A program made the position numbers and the translations under genes. 64,000 nt of DNA from Nostocales cyanobacterium (GTDB taxonomy: Bacteria > Cyanobacteriota > Cyanobacteriia > Cyanobacteriales > Nostocaceae), in contig RDXV01000005.1 of NCBI GenBank assembly GCA_004292695.1, positions 1 to 64,000 of the forward strand. Direction: 5' to 3'. The notes under the pieces are model-generated. The model was not told where the DNA came from and searched no databases. It saw only the letters and a program-made list of their open reading frames with translations. This document shows, one piece after another, positions 9,270 through 17,808 of the stretch. Within the stretch, counting starts at the first letter, position 1, and each line of letters starts with the position of its first letter.

Positions 9270-10352
9270 ATGAACCGTCCCATTTTATATGTAGCCATTA
9301 CTAATCACGGATTTGGTCACACTACCCGCACAGCCTCAATATTAGCAACAATTCAAAAATTATATCCAGAAGTGCTGTTAATTATCGTCACCACAGCACC
9401 ACGATGGTTATTAGAATCTTATATACCTGGAGATTTTATTTTGCGTCAACGTTCCTTTGATTTAGGAGTAGTGCAAACTGATAGTTTGACAATGGATAAA
9501 CCAGCCACTTTACAAAAATTAAAAGAAATTAAGAAAAATCAAAATTCATTAATTGCGTCAGAAGTTAATTTTATTCGCCAAAATCGTGTTAACCTCATCT
9601 TAGCAGATGTTCCTTTTCTGGCAACAGGTTTTGCCCAGTCCGCAAAAATTCCCTGTTGGATGATCAGTAACTTCAGTTGGGATTTTATTTATCGAGATTG
9701 GGGAGGAGAATTTATTGAAATAGCTGATTGGATCAGTGATTGGTATAGTAAGGGTGATCGCTTATTTCGTCTACCTTTTCATGCACCCATGTCAGCATTC
9801 TCCAATATAATAGATGTGGGTTTAATCGGTGGTTCTCCTAAATTCTCACTAGATGAAATTCGCACAAATTGGGGAATAACTGCACCACAAGAAAAAACTA
9901 TCTTACTTAGCTTTGGAGGTTTAGGTTTACAAGCAATTCCTTATGAAAATGTGAGGAAATTTTCTGATTGGCAATTTATCACTTTTGATGGTTATGCACC
10001 AGAGTTACCCAACTTAATTAAAATCCAAGATCGTCAATATCGTCCTGTGGATTTCATGCCTATTTGTGGAAAAGTCATATCTAAACCAGGGTATAGTACC
10101 TTTGCAGAAGCCACACTTTTAGGATTACCCATTATCACCATACCCCGTGATGATTTTGCTGAATCTGCTTTATTATTAGCAGGGATTCAAAAATATAACT
10201 ACCATCAAATTATTCAACCCCAAGATTTTTTTAATGGTAACTGGGATTTTATTAATCATCAACCCCAAGCACCAAACCAACCCCAACCAATAGATAAAAG
10301 TGGTAACGAAACCATAGCCAAAGCTGTGATAAATTACTTTGAGTCAATATAA
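9270..10352 (+). CDS. GT-B fold glycosyltransferase (MurG/GT28-like)
   Basis: 360 aa, no obvious membrane segment. The N-terminal Rossmann half starts with ILYVAITNHGFGHTTR, a GxGHxxR-type loop found in MurG-like and UDP-glucuronosyl-type GT-B enzymes. The C-terminal half contains LLSFGGLG and ISKPGYSTFAEATLLGLP, the usual nucleotide-sugar binding region with a conserved Glu. Similar sequences also form the N-terminal half of some sugar kinases, but here the protein stops after the GT module. Donor and acceptor are unknown. It lies 17 bases before the yjbQ-like gene, suggesting a two-gene transcript. Confidence 0.75.
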   Translation: MNRPILYVAITNHGFGHTTRTASILATIQKLYPEVLLIIVTTAPRWLLESYIPGDFILRQRSFDLGVVQTDSLTMDKPATLQKLKEIKKNQNSLIASEVNFIRQNRVNLILADVPFLATGFAQSAKIPCWMISNFSWDFIYRDWGGEFIEIADWISDWYSKGDRLFRLPFHAPMSAFSNIIDVGLIGGSPKFSLDEIRTNWGITAPQEKTILLSFGGLGLQAIPYENVRKFSDWQFITFDGYAPELPNLIKIQDRQYRPVDFMPICGKVISKPGYSTFAEATLLGLPIITIPRDDFAESALLLAGIQKYNYHQIIQPQDFFNGNWDFINHQPQAPNQPQPIDKSGNETIAKAVINYFESI

Positions 10353-10369
10353 ATAACAACAAAATTAAT

Positions 10370-10783
10370 ATGGCACATTATCAAAAACTATTGAGAATTT
10401 CTACCACAGGTAAATCATTCCAGAATATCACCTCTAAAGTTGCTGCTATAGTCGCAGAATCTGGTGTAAAAACAGGACTGTGTACCTTATTTTTACGCCA
10501 TACTTCCGCCAGTTTAGTCATCCAAGAAAATGCCGATCCTGATGTTCTTAAAGATTTAGCTAACTTTATGGCGAAATTAGTACCAGAAGGTAATTATTAT
10601 ATTCATGATGCCGAAGGTGCTGATGATATGCCAGGACATATTCGCACAGTTTTAACCCACACTTCCGAAAGCATCCCTATTAACAATGGTTACTTAGTTT
10701 TAGGAACATGGCAAGGTATTTATATTTGGGAACATCGCCAACATAATCATACAAGGGAATTAGTAGTACATATTTCTAGTTAA
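10370..10783 (+). CDS. YjbQ/UPF0047 family protein (secondary thiamine-phosphate synthase)
   Basis: 137 aa, the normal length for this compact family. Diagnostic segments are FLRHTSASLVIQEN near residue 45, HTSESIPI near residue 102, and a C-terminal GTWQGIYIWEHR with the His/Glu residues that line the family's active site. YjbQ homologs have been reported to have weak thiamine-phosphate synthase activity, but their main physiological role is unsettled. It follows the glycosyltransferase by 17 bases and has no purine-rich site, so coupled translation is plausible. Confidence 0.9.
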   Translation: MAHYQKLLRISTTGKSFQNITSKVAAIVAESGVKTGLCTLFLRHTSASLVIQENADPDVLKDLANFMAKLVPEGNYYIHDAEGADDMPGHIRTVLTHTSESIPINNGYLVLGTWQGIYIWEHRQHNHTRELVVHISS

Positions 10784-10894
10784 ACCACTAAAAATAATTA
10801 ATAAAACGATAAGTAAATTGTTTTCAATTATAGAAAATAACTCTTATATATTCATAGTTTCACTTAATAATTTCACTGAATTGTTGAAAGTACC

Positions 10895-12238
10895 ATGTCA
10901 TCAAAAATTACTCTCACAGTCACTCAAGGCAAATTAGCTGGTAAACAATATAGTTTCGACTCCCGTAGTACCTGCATTATTGGTAGAAATCATGATTGTA
11001 ATTTGCAATTAGCCAATGAAGTAGATATGACTATTTCTCGTTACCACTGTTTATTAGATATCAACCCCCCAGATATTCGGGTACGAGATTTAGGTAGTCT
11101 CAACGGTACATTTGTAAATGGTAAGAAAATCGGTCAAAGGAAACGCAACCAAACAGCACAAGAAGGTTTAAAATCCAACTTTCCTGAATATGATTTACAA
11201 GATGGTGACGAAATTAAATTAGGAGATATTTATTTTAAAATTGGTATAGAGTCTGAAGAATTACAACCAGAAGTGATAGATAAACCTATTCTGGAAATAG
11301 AAAGCCCAAATTATGCAACCATTATTAATGATTTACTTGGATTAGCTAATGATGGTGATCAAAATCTGCAAATAATTTCCTGTTATAAACTTGTTAGATC
11401 CTTGGGTAAGGGTAATATAGGCGAAGTATTTTTAGCTGAAAACAACAAACTCAGAAAACTTGTTGCTATTAAACTTATGTCGCCGGCAGTTGCGAATAAG
11501 GAACAGGGAATCAATCAATTTTTGGCAGAAGCAAATAATACCAAATTCTTATCTCATACAAATATCGTGGATTTGTTAGATTATGGTTTTGCTTTAAAAA
11601 CCTTCTTTTTTGTGATGGAATATTGTGAAGGGGGTAACGTTTGGGATTTAATGCAGCGTTCAGGATGGCGCTTACCCCTGAATGTAGCTGTTGATATTAT
11701 TATTCAGGTTTTAGATGGTTTAAATTATGCCCATAAACTAGAAATTCCTGATATCAAATCAGCTGATGGTAAAGTATCTAAGGGTTTTGTTCACAGGAAT
11801 TTGAATCCTTATAATATTTTGATTACCTATTCTAATGATCGAATCATCGCTAAAATAGGTGATTATGGTTTAGCAAAGGCTTTTGATTTAGCAGGTTTAA
11901 GTGGACAAACTTTAACAGGTAATCAAAATCAAATTAGTATACCTGCTTTTATCCCTCGTCAACAGATATTAGACTTTCAAAATTCACTCCCTGAAGTTGA
12001 TGTGTGGGCAACTGCGGCCTGTTTATACAATATGTTGACGGGATATTTCCCCCGCAATTTTACTGGTGATCCTTGGTCAGCAGTTTTACAAAATGATCCT
12101 GTACCGATTTTGAAACGTAACCAAACTATTCCTAAAAAGTTAGCAGCGGTAATAGATTCTGCTTTGGTGGAAAAACCAAAAATTACTTTTCAAACAGCGG
12201 AGGAATTTAAACAAGCTTTGATCAACAGTATGCCATAA
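10895..12238 (+). CDS. FHA-domain protein with degenerate Ser/Thr kinase domain (probable pseudokinase)
   Basis: 447 aa. The N-terminal FHA domain (about 5-110) has the phosphothreonine-binding set IIGRNHDCN, SRYHC and SLNGTFVNG. A kinase-like domain runs from about 165 to 440 with a usable glycine loop (LGKGNIGEVF) and an AIK lysine. The catalytic loop, however, reads HRNLNPYN instead of HRDxKPxN, so the catalytic Asp and the following Lys are both Asn. DFG is DYG, and the APE motif is replaced by IPR. ATP binding may persist but phosphotransfer is unlikely. It may act as a phospho-dependent scaffold, perhaps for active kinases such as those at 1.1-4.8 kb; that link is inference. Confidence 0.85.
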   Translation: MSSKITLTVTQGKLAGKQYSFDSRSTCIIGRNHDCNLQLANEVDMTISRYHCLLDINPPDIRVRDLGSLNGTFVNGKKIGQRKRNQTAQEGLKSNFPEYDLQDGDEIKLGDIYFKIGIESEELQPEVIDKPILEIESPNYATIINDLLGLANDGDQNLQIISCYKLVRSLGKGNIGEVFLAENNKLRKLVAIKLMSPAVANKEQGINQFLAEANNTKFLSHTNIVDLLDYGFALKTFFFVMEYCEGGNVWDLMQRSGWRLPLNVAVDIIIQVLDGLNYAHKLEIPDIKSADGKVSKGFVHRNLNPYNILITYSNDRIIAKIGDYGLAKAFDLAGLSGQTLTGNQNQISIPAFIPRQQILDFQNSLPEVDVWATAACLYNMLTGYFPRNFTGDPWSAVLQNDPVPILKRNQTIPKKLAAVIDSALVEKPKITFQTAEEFKQALINSMP

Positions 12239-12365
12239 TTCAACGTTGAACAAAAACTTAACATGAGTAATTATTATTAAGTGTACACAGTGCCACCATT
12301 TACGTTAAAATTTGTTCTGAGTTATGTAACTGTATAATTACTGAAAATAACGCCAAAAACATCTC

Positions 12366-13160
12366 ATGAAAATTGCTGATTTAATCACCTGGTTTGAAAA
12401 ATGGGCTAATCCGGCTTGGTGTGAAAGTTGGGATAATTGCGGTTGGCAAGTTGAACCTGGTGTGTTGCAGGAACAAGCACGGGTTTTAGTTTGTTTAACT
12501 CCTACTTTAGCAGTGATGAAAGAGGCGATCGCCGTGAATGCAAATCTGATTTTTGCCCACCACCCCCTGATTTTCAACCCTCCTAAATCTATCTGTACAG
12601 GAAATGCTATTGGGGATATGGTGAAGTTAGCTTTTACTAACAATATTGGTATTTACAGCGCCCATACTAATTTTGATCAGGTAAATGATGGAACAGCGGA
12701 TGTTTTGGCACAAATATTAAATTTACAAGATGTATCTCCCATAGTTCCTACTCAACTGGGTTTAGGATATGGCAGAGTAGGCAATTTACAACATTCTTTA
12801 CCATTAAAATCATTACTAACCACCATTCATTCCCAACTACAACCACCAAACCTAATTTTTTCACCAGCGGCCGATTTAGAACAACCAGTTTCACGGGTAG
12901 CGGTTTTAGGTGGTTCAGGGGCGGGTTTTATTTCCGCAGTGGTGAAAACTAAAGCCCAAGTTTACCTCACCGCAGACTGTAAATTTCATCAATTCCAAGA
13001 AAGTCGAGATCAAGGATTGATTTTAGTTGATGCTGGACATTATGCCACTGAACGGCCAGCTTGCGATCGCCTAGTCCAAAAATTTCAAGCACTAAAATTA
13101 AACTGGGTAGGTTTAAGCCAAAAAGATGAAGATTTTCGTCAGTTTTACCAACTGTGCTAA
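12366..13160 (+). CDS. Nif3-like dinuclear metal-centre protein
   Basis: 264 aa, the short form of the Nif3/YbgI family (GTP cyclohydrolase I type 2 homolog) that forms hexameric rings around two metal ions. Metal-ligand motifs are visible: HHPLIF near residue 60, SAHTNFD near residue 98, and near the C-terminus DAGHYATER with its His and Glu. WDNCGWQVE near the start is also typical. The biochemical role of the family is not established. The start codon is preceded by about 130 bases with no gene, and transcription is likely independent. Confidence 0.9.
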   Translation: MKIADLITWFEKWANPAWCESWDNCGWQVEPGVLQEQARVLVCLTPTLAVMKEAIAVNANLIFAHHPLIFNPPKSICTGNAIGDMVKLAFTNNIGIYSAHTNFDQVNDGTADVLAQILNLQDVSPIVPTQLGLGYGRVGNLQHSLPLKSLLTTIHSQLQPPNLIFSPAADLEQPVSRVAVLGGSGAGFISAVVKTKAQVYLTADCKFHQFQESRDQGLILVDAGHYATERPACDRLVQKFQALKLNWVGLSQKDEDFRQFYQLC

Positions 13161-13684
13161 ATTAGCATTCAGCAAACTGAAATATATTACTAGATAAGCC
13201 GATTTACTGTGAAAATTAGCCAGACTGAAATCAGTAATTAAAATTTGACTATCATCTCTTTTATATATTCTGCTGTTAGGGTAGGAAATAGGAAAGAGTA
13301 TATTTTGGTAATAATTCAATAGTAGCTATCATATTTGAGATGTATTTAATACTTAATTTAACATTTATTTAATGTTTATTGAATTTTTATCAAATTTTTA
13401 TTGAATTTTTATCAAATTTTTCCTAAACCCGAAAACAATATTATTTATAACTTGAAAAGATCACCGCCATTTTTGATTAAGTGGTAATTTTTGTATTTGT
13501 AAATTTACACTGTCAACAGCTATACCTTTGTTGACGCAAGGCTTTTATTTAATTTTCGTGATAGAGATCACAAATTTATTGTAATTGTAATCACCCATTT
13601 TTTATGTTTAATATCAATGTATTTAGAGTGAAAGTGTTGCACACTAGGAGTAATAAATACTCACCCTATTGGAAGTTAATTATC
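13161..13684. other. AT-rich intergenic region with a 22-bp perfect direct repeat
   Basis: No convincing ORF apart from an optional 27-codon N-terminal extension of the following gene. Two perfect 22-base copies (13375-13396 and 13397-13418, starting TTTATTGAATTTTTATC) sit side by side, and a related partial unit precedes them. Confidence 0.6.
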
Positions 13685-13915
13685 ATGATTCGCACACTCA
13701 TAGCATCTGCCTTTCAAACAGGATATCTTAGTGTTGAATCAGAAGGACTACTCCATCAAGTGCTAACAACCAAGTGCTACCAATCAGAAGATATAAAAGC
13801 TCTTGATCATCTATATGAAGCAATACGAACGGGTCAAATTAAAAGAGAAGCTTGTTCACAAAAATTGATGGAATTGCCAAAATTCAATAAATCTACACTA
13901 AGAGTTAATAAATAA
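13685..13915 (+). CDS. Small conserved-looking hypothetical protein
   Basis: 76 aa from the ATG at 13685. The frame is open from an ATG at 13604, but those 27 codons (Lys/Arg/Tyr-rich) do not look like part of the domain. The body is helical and begins MIRTLIASAFQTGYL. It contains EGLLHQVL, YQSEDIKALDHLYEAI and a basic tail, like short cyanobacterial proteins of unknown function that often sit alone. No membrane segment or Cys pair is present. A perfect 9-bp hairpin lies 68 bases after the stop. Function unknown; coding status is supported mainly by composition and regularity. Confidence 0.6.
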   Translation: MIRTLIASAFQTGYLSVESEGLLHQVLTTKCYQSEDIKALDHLYEAIRTGQIKREACSQKLMELPKFNKSTLRVNK

Positions 13916-13983
13916 AACAGAACATGAAACCTCTGTATTGCCGTCAACGAACTTACATAAATAGAATTAAACAAACATATACT

Positions 13984-14004
13984 GGGTAGGTGCTACACCT
14001 ACCC
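13984..14004. terminator. Perfect 9-bp hairpin, possible terminator or dispersed repeat
   Basis: GGGTAGGTG (13984-13992), loop CTA, CACCTACCC (13996-14004). It lies downstream of the small gene ending at 13915 and is followed by TATTAATTTATTA rather than a clean T run. It is either a weak terminator or a dispersed palindrome. Confidence 0.5.
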
Positions 14005-14016
14005 TATTAATTTATT

Positions 14017-14216
14017 ATCAGTTGAAGAAGGGAACAGGGAACAGGGAATAGGAAATAGATGAACTCTTTACTGTCACCTGTCACCTATCAACAGTTATCA
14101 GTTATCAGTTATCAGTTATCAGTTATCAGTTATCAGTTATCAGTTATCAGTTATCAGTTATCACTATTTACTGTTTACTGTTTACTGTTTACTGTTTACT
14201 GTCACCTGTCACCTGT
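14017..14216. repeat. Composite heptamer element, three repeat families in series
   Basis: In order: linker TCAGTTGAAGAAGGGAA (14018-14034), GGGAACA/GGGAATA units, linker TAGATGAACTCTTTA (14056-14070), CTGTCAC units, about ten copies of AGTTATC, a TTTACTG array, then CTGTCACCTGTCA. An apparent 74-codon ORF through this array is only the repeat read in frame. Confidence 0.9.
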
Positions 14217-14751
14217 CAAAAAACCAGCTTTGTACCTGATGTCAAGGGGGAAAAATAGAAAGTCGTTGATGATTGTTGTTTAAAACTATGAAGGTAAGCT
14301 AGAGAATGAGTTAAGATCAAATACATTAGGGTTAACAGTATAGCCAAGTCCCTAGACTTCCCAGAAATGCCAATGAATACAAGTAGGCAAATAAAACAAC
14401 CGCAATCATCGCTTGCTTCGGAGTATTATTTATTACAGGATGGCAATAAGGAATCACCAAAAATTATTAACTTTATGAGGGTAACTCCAGGAATGTATGA
14501 CTTCCACGAAGTCAGCATAATCTGAAATATCAGCCCAAAATAGGTTAACTTCAAATAATACAGTAACTATGGGTTTATAGCCTCTGTTTCCCGATATTTG
14601 ACCAATAACACCGAGTCATTATGAAATGGGGTTACTGAACGCAATCAGTTTACAAATCGTGAAATTGACCTGTGAAGGGAATTTCTAATTGGGGTAAGAC
14701 CCAAATTTTTCTCTAGTTTAACTACGTTGTTTAAAAAGGCAGAATCAGTAC
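14217..14751. other. Leader region of the DUF6679-like gene; one possible tiny ORF
   Basis: 535 bases without a clear gene. The best candidate is a 52-codon ORF at 14367-14525 (ATG CCA ATG start, TGA stop) with varied composition and no recognisable family. No riboswitch class was recognised. The promoter and leader of the gene at 14752 must lie here. Confidence 0.4.
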
Positions 14752-15063
14752 ATGCTACACCGCAAGATTTATCAACTGTGTTGCGACGGGCGGGAGGTAT
14801 GTGTTTTTTTGCGGGATCAGCAGCGCTGGATAGAACAAGCCCGCATAATTGATATAGAAGGTGACTTAGTGACCTTGCGCTATGAAACCGACGAAGAAGA
14901 CGAAGTTTCTTCTTGGGAAGAGATGGTGCGCTTAGAGAGCATCGGATCTATCACTCAAAAACTAGCTTCCGTCCCCAGAGGTAATGTCGAACCTCTCATG
15001 ACTGAAGACTGTCCTGAGTCGGAGCGTATCCGCAACCGTTTCACTGACTCAAACCCGGATTAA
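14752..15063 (+). CDS. Conserved cyanobacterial protein, DUF6679-like
   Basis: 103 aa, soluble. The N-terminal 70 residues have a small beta-barrel pattern: DGREVCVFLRDQQRW, then ARIIDIEGDLVTLRYET, followed by an acidic turn EEDEVSSWEEMV. The C-terminal tail is Pro/Glu-rich and probably disordered. I believe this is the cyanobacterial family named DUF6679, recalled from memory. It looks well conserved, with higher GC and more regular codon use than nearby DNA. Function unknown. It is convergent with the metallo-hydrolase, with 49 bases between stops. Confidence 0.7.
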   Translation: MLHRKIYQLCCDGREVCVFLRDQQRWIEQARIIDIEGDLVTLRYETDEEDEVSSWEEMVRLESIGSITQKLASVPRGNVEPLMTEDCPESERIRNRFTDSNPD

Positions 15064-15112
15064 TAGATGATGAATCCAGAATTATTACCAACCAAATCAA
15101 ACATCGGGTAAT

Positions 15113-16777
15113 TCAGGATTCATGATCGGATAAGCGTTCAAAACCGGGACAATAACCTTCAAGGGTAACTTTAAAGTTGTACAATGGGGCGGCGGCATTC
15201 CAGCACCGTTGCCCCCTCTGGTATTTGCACGTACCACAACATTCTAAGTCTGACCAATTGTAAGGATGTCGTTGACGGGTTATATCTAAACTGTTTTGAT
15301 TAAGAAGTTCTCGTTGAGATAAACTTCTTAACACCAGTTCTTCCCCTTGCCAACGGGCTTCTATTAAACCTGTGTCTGCGAAACTTTGCCACCGGGGATC
15401 ATCTGCGATCGCCTCTGGTAGCGTAATTGTAATCACGGTTTCTAGTTCCGTCAACTCCCCTTCATAGTTTATTTCTGGTGCAGATGGTTGTACAAAGGTG
15501 TCACCGATGGGCAAATCTACCAGAATTCCTGCGGCTGGGGAATGAAGATGATAACGGTTTTGTAGCTCATCTAAACCAGTTAAATCAGCTAAGTAAGCAG
15601 GAGAACCATGTACAAAAATAACGTGTTGGGGGCGGAGGTTGTGAATTAATTGGGTTGTTCCTGGACCATCACTATGTTGAGCTAACAGGTAACTATCAAC
15701 GGTTGTCGGTGCTGAATATTCTGAATTAATGTGAATATCAGTTTTGTCAGGGAGGAGAATTAACCACGATCCTGTGTGGGGTTGGCAATATTTCCCTAAG
15801 TCCGCTGTGGTGTCGGTAAGAACTATACAGGGGGATTTGCCCAAGGTGGCTATATCTTCAAATTTTAACCTTCGGACATGAGGACGTACTTTTTCATCCC
15901 AAAAGAGAGATTGATGACGCGCAAAATTTTGCACAGAGGCGGGAAGATAGGGTAATAGTTCTAAATAGGCATCACAACCAGTAGCGACATCACCATCTAC
16001 CCAAATATCTATACCTCGACCTGTAAAATTATGATGAGAACGTAACAACATCAACAATTCTTGACCCAAACCTAAAGCTGGTGTGGGTAAAATTACAGAA
16101 GAATGAGAGGCGATCGCGCGGTTAATTTTTTCTGCTAGTTGATTTTCCTGATGACGACGGTGAGGATGGCGGGATGTACCATAACTGCCTTCAATTAAAA
16201 GTACATCTAAGTGTAAACCTCGTAATTCTTCTAAGCGTAATCCTTCTACCAAACGAGAGTTAGACAGGAAAAAATCACCGGTGTAAAGTAACTTATAATC
16301 ACGGTTTTTACTGTGGTAAGTCAGGAGAACAGCCACCGCACCCGGAAGATGACCGGCGGGAAATAGTTCTACTACCAGATTTTCTTGAATTTCGATAGGC
16401 GATCGCAAGGGCAAGGCCTGACAAAAGGAAGGTATTTCCTCTGGTATTTGTTCTAGCCAATTTAAAGGTAATAATTTAGTCGTTACCTCACTAGCATAAA
16501 CAGGTAATTGGGGAAAGCGTTGGTTTAAAGTCAGCAAACCCGCAGCATGATCTGGGTGAGCATGACTAACCAAAACAAAATCCGCTGGTAACTGTCCATC
16601 CTTGACTAAGGGTGAAATATCCTGTAAACCGCAATCTAACAAAATGCGGTGTGGACCCATCCGTACCAGTATACAAACACCTTCATCATCATGCTGAACA
16701 CTATAGGGCAAACATTCCAATTCACTGTTTACTTGCCCACCATCAGCAAGAGAGGATATTGATATATCATCCCTCAT
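15113..16777 (-). CDS. MBL-fold metallo-hydrolase of the beta-CASP (RNA-processing) type
   Basis: 554 aa. The metallo-beta-lactamase core has the zinc motif SHAHPDHAAG near residue 75, DCGLQDIS before it and YTGDF near residue 175. A beta-CASP-like segment follows, ending with HVIFVHGSPAYLADL, as in RNase J/CPSF-like nucleases. The last 100 residues include a four-Cys cluster (CCGTCKYQRGQRC, then CPGF) that could bind another metal. RNA cleavage is inferred from the family. A GAGGAG-type ribosome site stands just before the ATG. The start lies 20 bases after the stop of the tiny membrane gene at 16798-16920, so the two are probably co-transcribed. Confidence 0.82.
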   Translation of the reverse strand: MRDDISISSLADGGQVNSELECLPYSVQHDDEGVCILVRMGPHRILLDCGLQDISPLVKDGQLPADFVLVSHAHPDHAAGLLTLNQRFPQLPVYASEVTTKLLPLNWLEQIPEEIPSFCQALPLRSPIEIQENLVVELFPAGHLPGAVAVLLTYHSKNRDYKLLYTGDFFLSNSRLVEGLRLEELRGLHLDVLLIEGSYGTSRHPHRRHQENQLAEKINRAIASHSSVILPTPALGLGQELLMLLRSHHNFTGRGIDIWVDGDVATGCDAYLELLPYLPASVQNFARHQSLFWDEKVRPHVRRLKFEDIATLGKSPCIVLTDTTADLGKYCQPHTGSWLILLPDKTDIHINSEYSAPTTVDSYLLAQHSDGPGTTQLIHNLRPQHVIFVHGSPAYLADLTGLDELQNRYHLHSPAAGILVDLPIGDTFVQPSAPEINYEGELTELETVITITLPEAIADDPRWQSFADTGLIEARWQGEELVLRSLSQRELLNQNSLDITRQRHPYNWSDLECCGTCKYQRGQRCWNAAAPLYNFKVTLEGYCPGFERLSDHES

Positions 16778-16797
16778 GCTCTCCTCTCTAACTGTTC

Positions 16798-16920
16798 CTA
16801 GTGTGCAGAACCGTTACCGTGGTAATTGTCTGAATCATAAAAGCCATTTTTTGTACCGAAGAACAAGCACGCAAAAGTAAATATAAAGGTAAATACCACT
16901 AAAATCAGCTTAACATCCAT
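16798..16920 (-). CDS. 40-aa single-span membrane protein, possibly Psb35 (Ssl2148)-like
   Basis: The ATG at 16920 is preceded by a strong AGGAGAG ribosome site. It gives MDVKLILVVFTFIFTFA, a clear transmembrane helix, then FFGTKNGFYDSDNYHGNGSA, His, stop. The Gly/Asp/His-rich tail does not look like chance translation. Psb35 of Synechocystis is a small one-helix protein associated with the CP47 assembly module of photosystem II, and my recollection of its tail is similar, but I cannot confirm identity. It is in line with, and 20 bases before, the beta-CASP hydrolase. Coding status is quite sure; the name is tentative. Confidence 0.7.
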   Translation of the reverse strand: MDVKLILVVFTFIFTFACLFFGTKNGFYDSDNYHGNGSAH

Positions 16921-17010
16921 TTGTTTACTCTCCTGGATTCAACACATTTTTATAGTAATCGTCTAATTTTGGATTTGGGCTAAATTGCTAGAAAATCTTT
17001 ACTTGTTGTT

Positions 17011-17041
17011 AGTCATTAGTCATTAGTCATTAGTCATTAGT
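17011..17041. repeat. AGTCATT heptamer array
   Basis: Four tandem copies of AGTCATT between the small membrane gene and the GerMN-like lipoprotein gene. Confidence 0.85.
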
Positions 17042-17085
17042 AGTGTATGATTCTCCTGACTCCTCGATCTTCTTGATCTCCTTAC

Positions 17086-17685
17086 TTAAAACACGATTTC
17101 CTTACCTTGTTCTGTAAAACGGACTTCTTTAATATTCCAACTGGTGTTACTGGTGAGGGTTTTACGGAGACTGCCAAATAATGCCGTTTGTTCACAATTG
17201 GATAAAGACGCAACTTGTCGCTTAGATTCCGGTGCAACTCGTAAATCTACGGTAGCTACACCATTACTGACTGTACTCCGATATCCTGCTACACTGAAAT
17301 CTCCCGTGCCTTGTGCTTCCAGGATCTTACCTATAGCTGCATTCATCGGTTCATCTGCTGAGACATCAGTTTGTTGAGGAATAAAATCTTGACATTGGTC
17401 ATCAATTGTGTATAGGGTGACTTTTGTTGTTTTATCTGATGTAGTTTGAGAACTTGAAGAAATTGGTGTTTGTGTACGAGAGGGTTGGTTAGTAGAAGAA
17501 TTATTTTCTGTAGAAGAATTATTTTCTGCGGTAGAATTTTCTGGTTGAGAAGACAAAGAATTGTTTTGTTGTGGTTCTGAAACTGTATTATCAGAAATAT
17601 CACCAGCACCACAGCTACTGATGATTGTAGAAAATGCCAAGACAATCACAGGTAGAATATATTTAATTTTAGTGTTCATAATCAT
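17086..17685 (-). CDS. Lipoprotein with GerMN-like domain
   Basis: 199 aa (197 if the second ATG at 17679 is used). The N-terminus is a lipoprotein signal: basic MNTKIKY, hydrophobic core, then ISSCGAG with the lipobox Cys. A Ser/Asn/Gln-rich disordered spacer runs to about residue 90 and includes a repeated NNSSTE unit. The C-terminal about 110 residues resemble the GerMN (sporulation/germination) domain: VTLYTIDDQC, GVATVDLRVAP, NCEQTALFGSLRKTL and a final VRFTEQGKEIVF. In cyanobacteria such domains occur in envelope proteins. The partner is unknown. The promoter faces the divergent rsmA gene across about 120 bases. Confidence 0.75.
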   Translation of the reverse strand: MIMNTKIKYILPVIVLAFSTIISSCGAGDISDNTVSEPQQNNSLSSQPENSTAENNSSTENNSSTNQPSRTQTPISSSSQTTSDKTTKVTLYTIDDQCQDFIPQQTDVSADEPMNAAIGKILEAQGTGDFSVAGYRSTVSNGVATVDLRVAPESKRQVASLSNCEQTALFGSLRKTLTSNTSWNIKEVRFTEQGKEIVF

Positions 17686-17808
17686 ATTTTGGCACGAATT
17701 TAACTATACAAACGAGACTGTGTGATTAATACATATACTTTAAAACAAAATCTGGGGATATAGGAGAAAACTTTGTTTTTTATTCATTATATGGAGAAAT
17801 CAGTATAA

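Noticed and set aside
14059-14283. ORF of 74 codons
   Set aside because: It is translated heptamer repeat (recurring QLSVISY) with no independent coding features.
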